Source: a virus
Strand: one strand, 5' to 3'
Length of the DNA stretch: 64,000 bases
Virus record (IMG/VR): IMGVR_UViG_3300042397_002774
Location: 1 to 64,000 of that record
Shown: in pieces, positions 47,564 to 55,107 of the stretch
How positions within the stretch are numbered: position 1 is the first letter of the stretch
Layout of the letters: each line of letters opens with the position of its first letter
Made by a program: the position numbers and the translations under genes
The notes under the pieces: model-generated
What the model saw: only the letters and a program-made list of their open reading frames with translations
The model's database searches: none
Told to the model about the DNA's origin: nothing

Positions 47564-47682
47564 TTAAATATTGTTTTTATATAATTGAATATAGGACTAA
47601 AATTATGCCATTCCAAAATAATGAACATAATGCTTGGATGTTTATCTCCGCAAAATCCTAATACGTGGATTATTTCATGCAT
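47560..47682 (-). CDS. Small HExxH-type metal-site protein, 40 aa
   Basis: MHEIIHVLGFCGDKHPSIMF has H-E-x-x-H-x-x-G followed by a His, the metzincin-like zinc layout, but the protein is far too short for a protease. Two bases after the epimerase stop and overlapping the queE start by 4 bases (ATGA coupling). Similar tiny GFC-D-H proteins are seen in phages; function unknown. A link to the deazaguanine genes is positional only. Confidence 0.55.
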   Translation of the reverse strand: MHEIIHVLGFCGDKHPSIMFIILEWHNFSPIFNYIKTIFK

Positions 47683-47684
47683 GT

Positions 47685-48530
47685 TTAAAGTGAATTTATA
47701 TATTCTTGTAATCTATCTTTTGGTTCCCATACTAGCTTTTCTAATGCGGAATCGTTTTCACGTAAAGTTTCTCTGTAGTTTCCTTTTTGATCTGACATGT
47801 ATACTTTTACACAGTTAAATCTTTTAATAAACATATCTGCTACTTCGTTTATAGAATAGTTTTTACCTGTTCCCAATTCCCAAGCATCATTTTGTTTATG
47901 GTATGTTAAACCTATTTTATAAAGACCTTCTACTATATCATCTACATGAGTAAAATCTCTTTTCTGCTTACCATCACCAACAATTGTAATTGGATGATTT
48001 TTCTTAATCTGTCCTCTCCATCTACCTATAACTGCTGCCCAATCTCCTTCAGTAATTTCTTTAGGACCATAAACATTATAAAATCTAACTATTTCAACAT
48101 TTAATTCATAAACCTCTTTATACATTTTACAAATTTCTTCTCCGATGTATTTGTAACATGCATATGGGGATCTATGTGGGTTGTGCCATCGAGAAGATGA
48201 ACCAGCATATATTAATTTAGCACCTATCTGTTTTGCAAAATCACAAACAGCCTGAGTGCCCATTGTATTTACTCTAAAAGTTTCTGATGGATTCTCAAAT
48301 GAGGGTTGTATTCTACTAAGTGCTGCTAAATGGTAGATTATTTTAAAATCTTTATCCATTAATGATATTTGTTCAATATCACCTGAATGGTAATTACAAC
48401 CATTAATTTCGTTCTCTTTTGAGCCGCTATCGTAGTTATCTAAAGATACTACTGTGTGTCCTTCTTTAAGCAATCTTGCTATAAGATTTGAACCAATAAA
48501 TCCTGCTCCTCCAGTTACTAATATTTTCAT
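47685..48530 (-). CDS. NAD-dependent epimerase/dehydratase, 281 aa
   Basis: Extended SDR: MKILVTGGAGFIGSNLIARL (NAD loop), YHLAALSRIQPSFE, YAGSSSRWHNPHRSPYACYKYIGEEIC (Tyr-x3-Lys catalytic pair), and GDGKQKRDFTHVDDIVEGLY. Start placed at MKILVTGG; an 11-residue upstream extension overlaps the preceding terminator. It probably makes a nucleotide sugar for the glycosyltransferases at 29-35 kb, although it stands in the modification operon. Confidence 0.85.
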   Translation of the reverse strand: MKILVTGGAGFIGSNLIARLLKEGHTVVSLDNYDSGSKENEINGCNYHSGDIEQISLMDKDFKIIYHLAALSRIQPSFENPSETFRVNTMGTQAVCDFAKQIGAKLIYAGSSSRWHNPHRSPYACYKYIGEEICKMYKEVYELNVEIVRFYNVYGPKEITEGDWAAVIGRWRGQIKKNHPITIVGDGKQKRDFTHVDDIVEGLYKIGLTYHKQNDAWELGTGKNYSINEVADMFIKRFNCVKVYMSDQKGNYRETLRENDSALEKLVWEPKDRLQEYINSL

Positions 48531-48540
48531 AGTTTTAAAA

Positions 48541-48579
48541 TAAAAAACATCTCCCCCATCCATAGACGAGGGAGATGTT
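48541..48579 (-). terminator. Rho-independent terminator after the HTH gene
   Basis: AACATCTCCC/GGGAGATGTT 10-bp stem with a 14-base loop followed on the minus strand by TTTTTTA. Splits the que region from the epimerase gene. Confidence 0.8.
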
Positions 48580-48590
48580 GGGGTGGTGAA

Positions 48591-48827
48591 TTAAGCAGTT
48601 GCTAATTCTGTGTTTTTAACACGACGACGAGTTAAATTATACATTGCATTTGCAATTGGATTATTTACTCTACGTCTGAAGGCTGTAATGTTAGATAAAT
48701 GACTAACAGAATAACCTGTTTCTTCAGATAATCTTGTCAAATCACCAATACGTTGACGGTGAGTGAAGAATGACAATTTTGCTGTGCGGTTTAAGTAGTT
48801 CGCACGTACTTTAGTTTGATAACTCAT
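48591..48827 (-). CDS. Helix-turn-helix protein, 78 aa
   Basis: IGDLTRLSEETGYSVSHLSNITAFRRRVNNPIANAMYNLTRRRVK fits a Cro/XRE-type HTH with a recognition helix at SVSHLSNI. Basic at both ends. Possibly a local regulator of the que genes just upstream; followed by a terminator. Confidence 0.7.
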   Translation of the reverse strand: MSYQTKVRANYLNRTAKLSFFTHRQRIGDLTRLSEETGYSVSHLSNITAFRRRVNNPIANAMYNLTRRRVKNTELATA

Positions 48828-48847
48828 AACTATATTTGATTTATTGT

Positions 48848-49735
48848 TTACGAATTGTGTTCAGCTAATACTTTTTCTACATGAGCCTTAGCTACTTCCC
48901 ATGTTACAGGACCTGTTTCGTCAGCATATGCTACAGGATCAGGACGTCCTAATCTAATGAATGCTTCAATACGCTCTACTGATGCTGCTGATTTATAATC
49001 AGAATACCATTCACCATATTCATCTCCTTGACAGTAGTAAATTGGTTTATAAGATGTATTAGTACGTCTATACACTTCATCAAAATCGAGATTCAAGATA
49101 CCACAAGATCTTTGCCCATCCTCTAAAATGTCAAATTTATTTAACTCAAGATATGGAGTATAATGGTATACTAATTCAGAATCCCAGTTACCAATTTTAA
49201 ACGCTTCAAAATCAACATCGCGGAACTCTTGTCTACAATCAGGATAAATTGCATGATCACCAGCATGAATCCCCATTGCGATTGCTACTGAATCTCCTAT
49301 AGCACAATCATCACCAATATTTTTAGTTGCAACTGATAATGCTACAGCTTGAATCAATGAAGCAAATATTTTATTACGATTAGGTACAACTGTTTCTTTC
49401 ATGTTGTCCTGCTCATAGTGCCCTTCTGGTACATCGGAACCACCAGTTACTAAAGCTGAGTTTAATAATTGCGATAAACCATCTAATTTAATAATTTGAA
49501 AGTTTACTTTTGGATAGAATTCTTCAAACCCGTTTGGAGCGTGATCATGATGAAATACTCTTAATGGATTAGAGTTAATGTACTCTACTAATGATGTAGC
49601 ACGCTCTAATTCTACTTTGTGTTTTTGACCATAATCAAAACCTAATGCTGTTACTTCATAGCCGCTAGCTAATAGGTGTAACAATAATGAACTACTGTCC
49701 ATACCACCTGATAATGATAAAACTGCTTTTTTCAT
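48848..49735 (-). CDS. queC: QueC-like preQ0 synthase, 295 aa
   Basis: Turns carboxy-deazaguanine into preQ0 with ATP and ammonia. SLSGGMDSSSLLLHLL is the PP-loop, then GFDYGQKHKVELERA and VVPNRNKIF. The C-terminal region differs from normal QueC: the zinc ligands in TCY and CGxCxxC are replaced (TSY 227-229; YGEWYSDY 240-247), with only an offset Cys235 remaining. So it lacks the usual structural zinc, or makes the amide form instead. Also longer (295 vs about 230 aa), with inserts at 80-115 and at the end. Confidence 0.88.
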   Translation of the reverse strand: MKKAVLSLSGGMDSSSLLLHLLASGYEVTALGFDYGQKHKVELERATSLVEYINSNPLRVFHHDHAPNGFEEFYPKVNFQIIKLDGLSQLLNSALVTGGSDVPEGHYEQDNMKETVVPNRNKIFASLIQAVALSVATKNIGDDCAIGDSVAIAMGIHAGDHAIYPDCRQEFRDVDFEAFKIGNWDSELVYHYTPYLELNKFDILEDGQRSCGILNLDFDEVYRRTNTSYKPIYYCQGDEYGEWYSDYKSAASVERIEAFIRLGRPDPVAYADETGPVTWEVAKAHVEKVLAEHNS

Positions 49736-49772
49736 TCTAAATGAATTTATTTGGGATCGTATTTATTTATTA

Positions 49773-49796
49773 AACGCTTACTCCCGTTTAAGCGTT
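49773..49796 (-). terminator. Hairpin after the 70-aa gene
   Basis: AACGCTTA/TAAGCGTT 8-bp stem with an 8-base loop, overlapping the gene's own stop codon; followed by TAATAAATAAAT rather than a pure T run. Confidence 0.5.
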
Positions 49797-50000
49797 GTTG
49801 AATAATGCTTTAATCTTGAAAAACTGATCTAAAAACGGTTTTTCATAGGTAATAATAATGCCATTCTTAAATGGAGAATGAGCAACAATCTTAGTACCAC
49901 GTCTCGCGTTTACAATCTTAGAGAAGTCATGTACTTGTTTGCCCAAAGCAGAACCTGCTGGTTTGCCTAAATAATCATAAAGTGAAATCATTGTTATCAT
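49788..50000 (-). CDS. Hypothetical protein, 70 aa
   Basis: Not recognised. MISLYDYLGKPAGSALGKQVHDFSKIVNARRGTKIV: an SxLGKxV-type helix then a strand pair (GIIITYEKPFL). The conserved-looking YDYLGKPAG start occurs in small proteins of Bacteroidetes phages, by my recollection. Starts 7 bases after the dpdA-like stop; Met1 or Met4 could be used. Confidence 0.55.
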   Translation of the reverse strand: MITMISLYDYLGKPAGSALGKQVHDFSKIVNARRGTKIVAHSPFKNGIIITYEKPFLDQFFKIKALFNNA

Positions 50001-50006
50001 AACTTT

Positions 50007-50792
50007 TTATTTTATAAATTTTCTGAATTGTTGTACGTTGAATGTAATATCTTCTATCTGCCCACTCAAGTCTTTCTCAAAGTAATGCTCTAGTTTTTCC
50101 TTTGGTTTCCATGTTAAACCACTATCAGTGTATCTTTGTCCTTCAGCACCAACTAAAATAGGATTGGACGTATCTACTGATTTAACAAATGTCCAATCTT
50201 TATATGACATAAACTCTTGTGGTAATGAACATCCTAACAAATGGTGGTAATGTGACTTTCTGATAGTATTAGATGCAACTAAACGTCTAATAAACTCCAT
50301 TCTACCATACATTGCTGCTTTTAAATGATCCATTCCTTCATATTCATATTGGTATGCAATGCTTGAATGATTAAATGCAATATGAGTATAACCTAAATCA
50401 ACTAATGTTTGATATGTTGTAATTAATTCACCCATGTCTTTACCTTGACATACAGCCATTAAATTAACTCCTTCAGGTAGATTTGGTTTATGATTAATCA
50501 TCCAACTTTTAGCATTAACTAATGTTGTTGTTGAATCGTTCCAGGCATCAGGTACAATGAATATATCAGGACGAACTAAATTAATCTTTTCTAATAAATC
50601 TTCTGTTGTATGCAATACACCTTCAAATAAACCATTATCCATGATAATGAAACGTTTATCTAAACGTGATTTTTGAAAGAATATTCTATATTGATCGTAC
50701 TGATCAATCAAGTGAGGTAAACAATAATCATAATCATTCCATTTATATGCATGATGCATTAATGCTAAAGGTAATTCATGACTAATCTTCAT
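50007..50792 (-). CDS. dpdA: DpdA-like DNA transglycosylase (TGT fold), 261 aa
   Basis: Would exchange guanine in DNA for a 7-deazaguanine made by the neighbouring enzymes. The TIM-barrel pattern includes FIIMDNGLFEG (48-58, substrate Asp/Asn region), PDIFIVPDAWNDS (75-87), NLMAVCQGKD, HIAFNHSS, and HLLGCSLPQEF (184-194), which correspond to strand-ends of tRNA-guanine transglycosylase/DpdA. It lacks the zinc-binding C-terminal domain of bacterial TGT, as many phage DpdA proteins do. Flanked by queC and queD, as in known modification islands. Confidence 0.75.
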   Translation of the reverse strand: MKISHELPLALMHHAYKWNDYDYCLPHLIDQYDQYRIFFQKSRLDKRFIIMDNGLFEGVLHTTEDLLEKINLVRPDIFIVPDAWNDSTTTLVNAKSWMINHKPNLPEGVNLMAVCQGKDMGELITTYQTLVDLGYTHIAFNHSSIAYQYEYEGMDHLKAAMYGRMEFIRRLVASNTIRKSHYHHLLGCSLPQEFMSYKDWTFVKSVDTSNPILVGAEGQRYTDSGLTWKPKEKLEHYFEKDLSGQIEDITFNVQQFRKFIK

Positions 50793-51069
50793 AGTGTTTT
50801 AATTTTTTCTTTAATCTATTAATTCTAATTTGACAATACCATTTACCCATATTACCAGATGCATTTTTATATCTTTCTTCCCAATACTTAATACCTTTGT
50901 TAGTTTTAGCATTTGCTTTTTCAAGATAATCAATGTCCCAATAACTGTTATTTTCCAACATAGCTTCTTCCCAATATCCTTCAGTATAATGGGGAGCTTG
51001 TTGTTCATACTCTTCGCGAAGAGCTTTGCGTCGTGCTTTTTCTAGATTTTTACCTAGTTTCTTATTCAT
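50782..51069 (-). CDS. Basic helical hypothetical protein, 95 aa
   Basis: Not recognised. Arg/Lys/Tyr-rich helices (KARRKALREEYEQQAPHY; YWEERYKNASGNMGKW). It overlaps the dpdA start and the queD stop by 8-11 bases, so it is translated with both and may assist the modification complex. Confidence 0.55.
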   Translation of the reverse strand: MNKKLGKNLEKARRKALREEYEQQAPHYTEGYWEEAMLENNSYWDIDYLEKANAKTNKGIKYWEERYKNASGNMGKWYCQIRINRLKKKLKHYED

Positions 51070-51523
51070 ATATGGCGGTATTTTTGTTGTTTTCCATGAA
51101 TTCTACTCTTACAACACTAACCCTACCATTAGTTTCTTCTTGAACAAATGTATTTAATTTTTCAAAAACATATTTTGCGAACTGTTCTGCGCCAACAGCT
51201 GGTAATATTCTAAGTTGAATAATACCAAGTTCACCCATTGTTTTGAACCCACCCAATGCTGGGTCATCTTCAGTTATGATTGTGGTATGGTCAAACATAT
51301 AGTCCATCCATTCTTTAGGATTTTTACCATCAATATTCCCTTTAGCACGTTTCATACCACCAAAATCCCAAACCCAATTACGTTCATCTAATTCACCTTC
51401 AAACCATACTCTAAATGATACTCCATACCCATGGAGGAACCTGCAGTGAGTACCTTCTGCTTTCCATTGACGAAATACTGTACTGAAACCGTCAAACAAC
51501 TTTGTTGATTGAAACTTTGCCAT
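51062..51523 (-). CDS. queD: QueD-like 6-carboxy-tetrahydropterin synthase, 153 aa
   Basis: THCRFLHGYGVSFRVWFEG aligns with the C...LHGHSF core of QueD; Cys27 and His31 are kept, but the second zinc His is Tyr33, and the first zinc His position (FEAAH in E. coli) reads FSTVF. FDHTTI and VRVEFMEN keep the later Asp-His and Glu. Thus two of three zinc ligands appear replaced. It may bind metal differently or act in a variant reaction. Confidence 0.8.
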   Translation of the reverse strand: MAKFQSTKLFDGFSTVFRQWKAEGTHCRFLHGYGVSFRVWFEGELDERNWVWDFGGMKRAKGNIDGKNPKEWMDYMFDHTTIITEDDPALGGFKTMGELGIIQLRILPAVGAEQFAKYVFEKLNTFVQEETNGRVSVVRVEFMENNKNTAIYE

Positions 51524-51524
51524 T

Positions 51525-51743
51525 TTATTTATCTTTTTTTATTGTAATATTTGATCTGAATAAGATTCCTGCTATTAAATTTAATCCACATGCTTCCCAA
51601 AAATTAATATATCTTAACCCAAAAATATTTGGCATTAGTTGGTTCCATAAAAATTGTAGAGGTAGACCAAATAGCAAAGCAGCTAAGGCTAATAATCCTA
51701 CAAGGTACAAGGCTTGTTCAATTGGTTTCATGTTGTTATTCAT
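51525..51743 (-). CDS. Small membrane protein, 72 aa
   Basis: Two hydrophobic stretches (about 9-28 and 42-62). Ends with a basic NITIKKDK. Stops 2 bases before the queD ATG. Function unknown. Confidence 0.5.
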   Translation of the reverse strand: MNNNMKPIEQALYLVGLLALAALLFGLPLQFLWNQLMPNIFGLRYINFWEACGLNLIAGILFRSNITIKKDK

Positions 51744-51939
51744 TTTCTATTTCGTCGTTATTTAATTCGTCTAACTCTGTTTGATTTACTATTTTCCAGT
51801 TTTTATCATCATCAATAATACTGTAAACTTGATCCATAATTTCTTCCAACTCTTTAGTTAATGAAGTAACGTCAACATCGTCTTCTGTTAATTTGGTTTG
51901 GATTTGTTCTGCTTTATTTAGTAATTCTATTAAGTTCAT
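51736..51939 (-). CDS. Acidic helical hypothetical protein, 67 aa
   Basis: MNLIELLNKAEQIQTKLTEDDVDVTSLTKELEEIMDQVY, entirely helical and acidic; possible small coiled coil. Overlaps both neighbours by a few bases. Confidence 0.55.
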   Translation of the reverse strand: MNLIELLNKAEQIQTKLTEDDVDVTSLTKELEEIMDQVYSIIDDDKNWKIVNQTELDELNNDEIENE

Positions 51940-52145
51940 TTTTTCTTATTTGGAGTGAATTTAAGTATTTCCTCTGACAATACCACCCTTCCTTTAGTAT
52001 CTCTTGGTTCATAAGGGCAATGTCTGCAATGATCACCACAGCAACTACCTCTATTAATATGAGTGAGCGCAGTAAAAATCACGCGCTCACCCTCTATATA
52101 GTAATCAACTCCGTTTCTTAATTGCTTATCCTTCACAAGATACAC
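51936..52145 (-). CDS. DUF5522-like Cys-rich protein, 69 aa
   Basis: GSCCGDHCRHCPYEP is the Cys cluster typical of DUF5522 (CCGxxCRHCPY). Its function is unknown; the pattern suggests a metal site. Overlaps the end of nrdA by 20 bases. Confidence 0.7.
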   Translation of the reverse strand: MYLVKDKQLRNGVDYYIEGERVIFTALTHINRGSCCGDHCRHCPYEPRDTKGRVVLSEEILKFTPNKKK

Positions 52146-53850
52146 ATTCAGATAAACGTTGTAAATTGTCTCCTCTCAATACTGATTCGGTACGTAAGTA
52201 GTATAATGTTTTAATACCTGCTTTATGTGCCTCTTTATGTACTTGAGATATCCATTTTGGAGTGTCATTTGGATCAAAACATAAATTTAATGAAATTGCT
52301 TGATCAATATATTGTTGTCTAATAGCGTTTTGTTTTACTATTTCTAATTGATTAATTTCTTTAAATGTTAAGAACACTGATTTTTCTTCATCAGTTAAAA
52401 TATAACTAGGAACATTAATTACTGATCCTTGATCTTTTAGAATTTGATCCCAAACACTATCAATATTATATCCTTTTTTATCTAGTAATTCTTCTAGAAT
52501 TTTATTTCGTTTAATGAATACGCCTTTTGCTGTTTTAAGGTTATATACATTCGCTGGAATTGGTTCAATAGATGGTGACACACCTCCCGAAATATGAGCA
52601 TTTGATACCGTTGGTGCAATTGCTAAATGATGGGAATGTCTTAATCCAGTACCTTTACACCATTCTGGCTCACCGTATAGTTCTGCTTGGTCGCGTGATG
52701 CTTTTAAAGTTTCTGTCTGAATAAATTCAGATATAACTCTAGTCAATGCTGATGATTGAATACTAGCAAATGGTATTCCTTTTGATTGTAGTAATGTATG
52801 CCATCCTAAAACACCAATTCCAATTGCTCTACCTTTAGTAGCAGAACGAACTGTGTTTTCCATGAATTTGATGTTCTTAGCTCTATCAATAAATTCTTGT
52901 AATACACCTTCTAAGAACCAACATGCTACTTCTGGTAATGTCATACCATTTTCGAATTTATAGTCTTTCCATTCATCCCAACGTGCTAAATTCAATGATG
53001 ATAAACAACAAATGAATGAATGTAATTCGTCTGTGTATAATGAAATCTCACTACAAATGTTTGTCATTGATACATGAAGATTTAACTTCTTATATCCTTC
53101 AGGATTTGCATTGTTAACATTATCTTCAAACATGATATAAGGTTCACCAGTTTCAAGACGTGTTTTTAATATATCACCCCACAAACGCATAGAACGTTCA
53201 TCTTTGTTTTCTAACTTATCCATAAATGTGTCATCAATAACAACACATTGGTGTAAGTTCAAACATTGACGATTAACATCACCTTTTGGTCTACGAATTT
53301 GCAAAAATTCTTCAATATCTGGGTGGTTGATGCTTAAGTTAACAGATGCTGCTCCTCTTCTAACTGATCCTTGATTTGTAGCAAGAATAGTTGAATCATA
53401 AATTTTACACCAAGGCACTACACCTTCAGACACACCATTATCTCTAATGGCTTTACCTCTACCTCTAATACGAGATACTCCAATACCAACTCCACCACCT
53501 TGAGATGATAATCTCATTAATTCAGAGTTTGCATCAGCAATACCTTCAATAGAATCACCAACATCAATACCAAAACATGAAATAGGCATTCCACGCTCAG
53601 TACCTAAATTTGATAATACTGGGGATGCTAAACATAGCCAGTTTTTTACTATTGCTTCATAGAATATTGGTTGTAAGTCTTTACGTCTTAATCTACGTGA
53701 AGAAGCTTTACTAACTCTTTTAAATGCACCAAATACATCTTCATCAGGCATTAAATATCCTTTAGAAATCATACTTAATGCTATTTCATCCATCCAAGAA
53801 GGAAAATCTTTACCTTTAACCCAGGTACTGGTGTCTACTTGTATACTCAT
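52126..53850 (-). CDS. nrdA: Ribonucleotide reductase large subunit (class Ia), 574 aa
   Basis: Reduces ribonucleotides for phage DNA synthesis. Radical/thiol residues: Cys in GMPISCFGI, active-site NICSEI, ICCLSSLNL, and the C-terminal redox pair in ECVSCEG. Start placed at MSIQVDTSTW, 14 bases after the nrdB stop. The N-terminal ATP cone is absent, so dATP feedback at that site is lost, as in several phage enzymes. Clearly shorter than T4 NrdA (754 aa). Confidence 0.92.
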   Translation of the reverse strand: MSIQVDTSTWVKGKDFPSWMDEIALSMISKGYLMPDEDVFGAFKRVSKASSRRLRRKDLQPIFYEAIVKNWLCLASPVLSNLGTERGMPISCFGIDVGDSIEGIADANSELMRLSSQGGGVGIGVSRIRGRGKAIRDNGVSEGVVPWCKIYDSTILATNQGSVRRGAASVNLSINHPDIEEFLQIRRPKGDVNRQCLNLHQCVVIDDTFMDKLENKDERSMRLWGDILKTRLETGEPYIMFEDNVNNANPEGYKKLNLHVSMTNICSEISLYTDELHSFICCLSSLNLARWDEWKDYKFENGMTLPEVACWFLEGVLQEFIDRAKNIKFMENTVRSATKGRAIGIGVLGWHTLLQSKGIPFASIQSSALTRVISEFIQTETLKASRDQAELYGEPEWCKGTGLRHSHHLAIAPTVSNAHISGGVSPSIEPIPANVYNLKTAKGVFIKRNKILEELLDKKGYNIDSVWDQILKDQGSVINVPSYILTDEEKSVFLTFKEINQLEIVKQNAIRQQYIDQAISLNLCFDPNDTPKWISQVHKEAHKAGIKTLYYLRTESVLRGDNLQRLSECVSCEG

Positions 53851-53864
53851 CTTATAATTTAATT

Positions 53865-54815
53865 TTAAAGGTCTGACCAATCTGCGTTTGACTTTGAATA
53901 ACTAGTCACGCGTCCTGCAAAGAAATCTTGGTGTGTTTTTCCACTTGTTAAATGTCCAAACCATTCCATTTGTTTTAATAGGTTAGGATCAATATCATTG
54001 AAAATACCATTATAACCTAATTCAACCATTTTCTCATTTGCTCTTGCTTTGATAAATGTTTTTAGTTGAGGGATGTTTAAACCTTCAATATCTCCCATTT
54101 CAAATGCTTTATCAATAAAATCAAATTCTAACTGAACTGATAATCGACAAGCTTCTGCTACACCTGATCTCATTTCTGCTGTATTTAATTCAGGTTGTTC
54201 TTCTAACAATTTTTTAAATAACCAACATCCTGCTTTTGAGTGTAATGACTCATCTCTGACACTCCACTCTACAATCTGACCAGTTCCTTTCATTAAGTTT
54301 CTTAATTGAAAAGACATCAATATAGCAAATGAAGAAAATAAATTAACACCTTCAGTAAATGCTGAGAATATAGCTAATGATAATGCTTTTTCTTCAATGT
54401 TATCACCAGGTACTTCAATTAAGCGATCAATTTTTGCTTTTGATGCTTCGTCTTCTAAAAATGCTTGGAAGTTATCTAATCCTAATTCTTCATTTAATCG
54501 AGCATAAGCTTCAGCATGGATGCTTTCAAAATCAGCAAACACACGAGCCATAGCTTGAATTTCTGGTTTTGGGAACCATAATGATACTTTAGTAGACCAA
54601 TAATCATTAACGTGTACTTCTGTTTGAGCGAATGATTTTAGAATATTTCCTATCAAATTCTTTTCTGAATCGGTTAATTTTAATTTCCAATCGTTTAGAT
54701 CAGAAGCCAAAGGTACTTCATCAGCCAACCAATGTACTCTATGTTGGTCTTTATAAAAGTTGAATGCTTCTTGGTATTCAAATGGTTTGTAGAAAATACG
54801 TGGTTCAGTTATCAT
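53865..54815 (-). CDS. nrdB: Ribonucleotide reductase small subunit, 316 aa
   Basis: Di-iron radical subunit. FESIHAEAYARL has the Glu-x2-His and the radical Tyr; EGVNLF and RDESLHSKAG give the second set of iron ligands. C-terminal end (SYSKSNADWSDL) would dock NrdA. Overlaps thioredoxin by 4 bases. Confidence 0.93.
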   Translation of the reverse strand: MITEPRIFYKPFEYQEAFNFYKDQHRVHWLADEVPLASDLNDWKLKLTDSEKNLIGNILKSFAQTEVHVNDYWSTKVSLWFPKPEIQAMARVFADFESIHAEAYARLNEELGLDNFQAFLEDEASKAKIDRLIEVPGDNIEEKALSLAIFSAFTEGVNLFSSFAILMSFQLRNLMKGTGQIVEWSVRDESLHSKAGCWLFKKLLEEQPELNTAEMRSGVAEACRLSVQLEFDFIDKAFEMGDIEGLNIPQLKTFIKARANEKMVELGYNGIFNDIDPNLLKQMEWFGHLTSGKTHQDFFAGRVTSYSKSNADWSDL

Positions 54816-55072
54816 TTTAATGAATTTAATAAGTTAATTAATGTTGGTTTTGATTGCATACCCAAGGTACGCTTTACTTCTTGCCCATCAACTTCTATTA
54901 CTAAAGTAGGAACTGAACGAATGTTATATTTTAATGTTAAATCTGGATTGCTGTCTACATCTATTGTTTCAAAATTAACATCTGTTAATTCTGATTGAAC
55001 TTGCGCTACTAAAGGAGCAAGTTGCTTACATGGGCCGCACCAAGCAGCCGTGAACCTTTTTACCGTTACCAT
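54812..55072 (-). CDS. Thioredoxin, 86 aa
   Basis: RFTAAWCGPCKQLAPLVAQV gives the redox site WCGPC (10-14); IRSVPTLVIEVDG has the cis-Pro loop. Short thioredoxin; probable electron donor for the NrdAB encoded next. Confidence 0.88.
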   Translation of the reverse strand: MVTVKRFTAAWCGPCKQLAPLVAQVQSELTDVNFETIDVDSNPDLTLKYNIRSVPTLVIEVDGQEVKRTLGMQSKPTLINLLNSLK

Positions 55073-55107
55073 AATTTTTATTGTTGTAGTTATAAATATA
55101 GTATATA

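Noticed and set aside
48591-51523. A preQ1 riboswitch before the que genes
   Set aside because: No short A-rich pseudoknot leader precedes folE, queE, queC or queD; the gaps are too small or consist of terminators.
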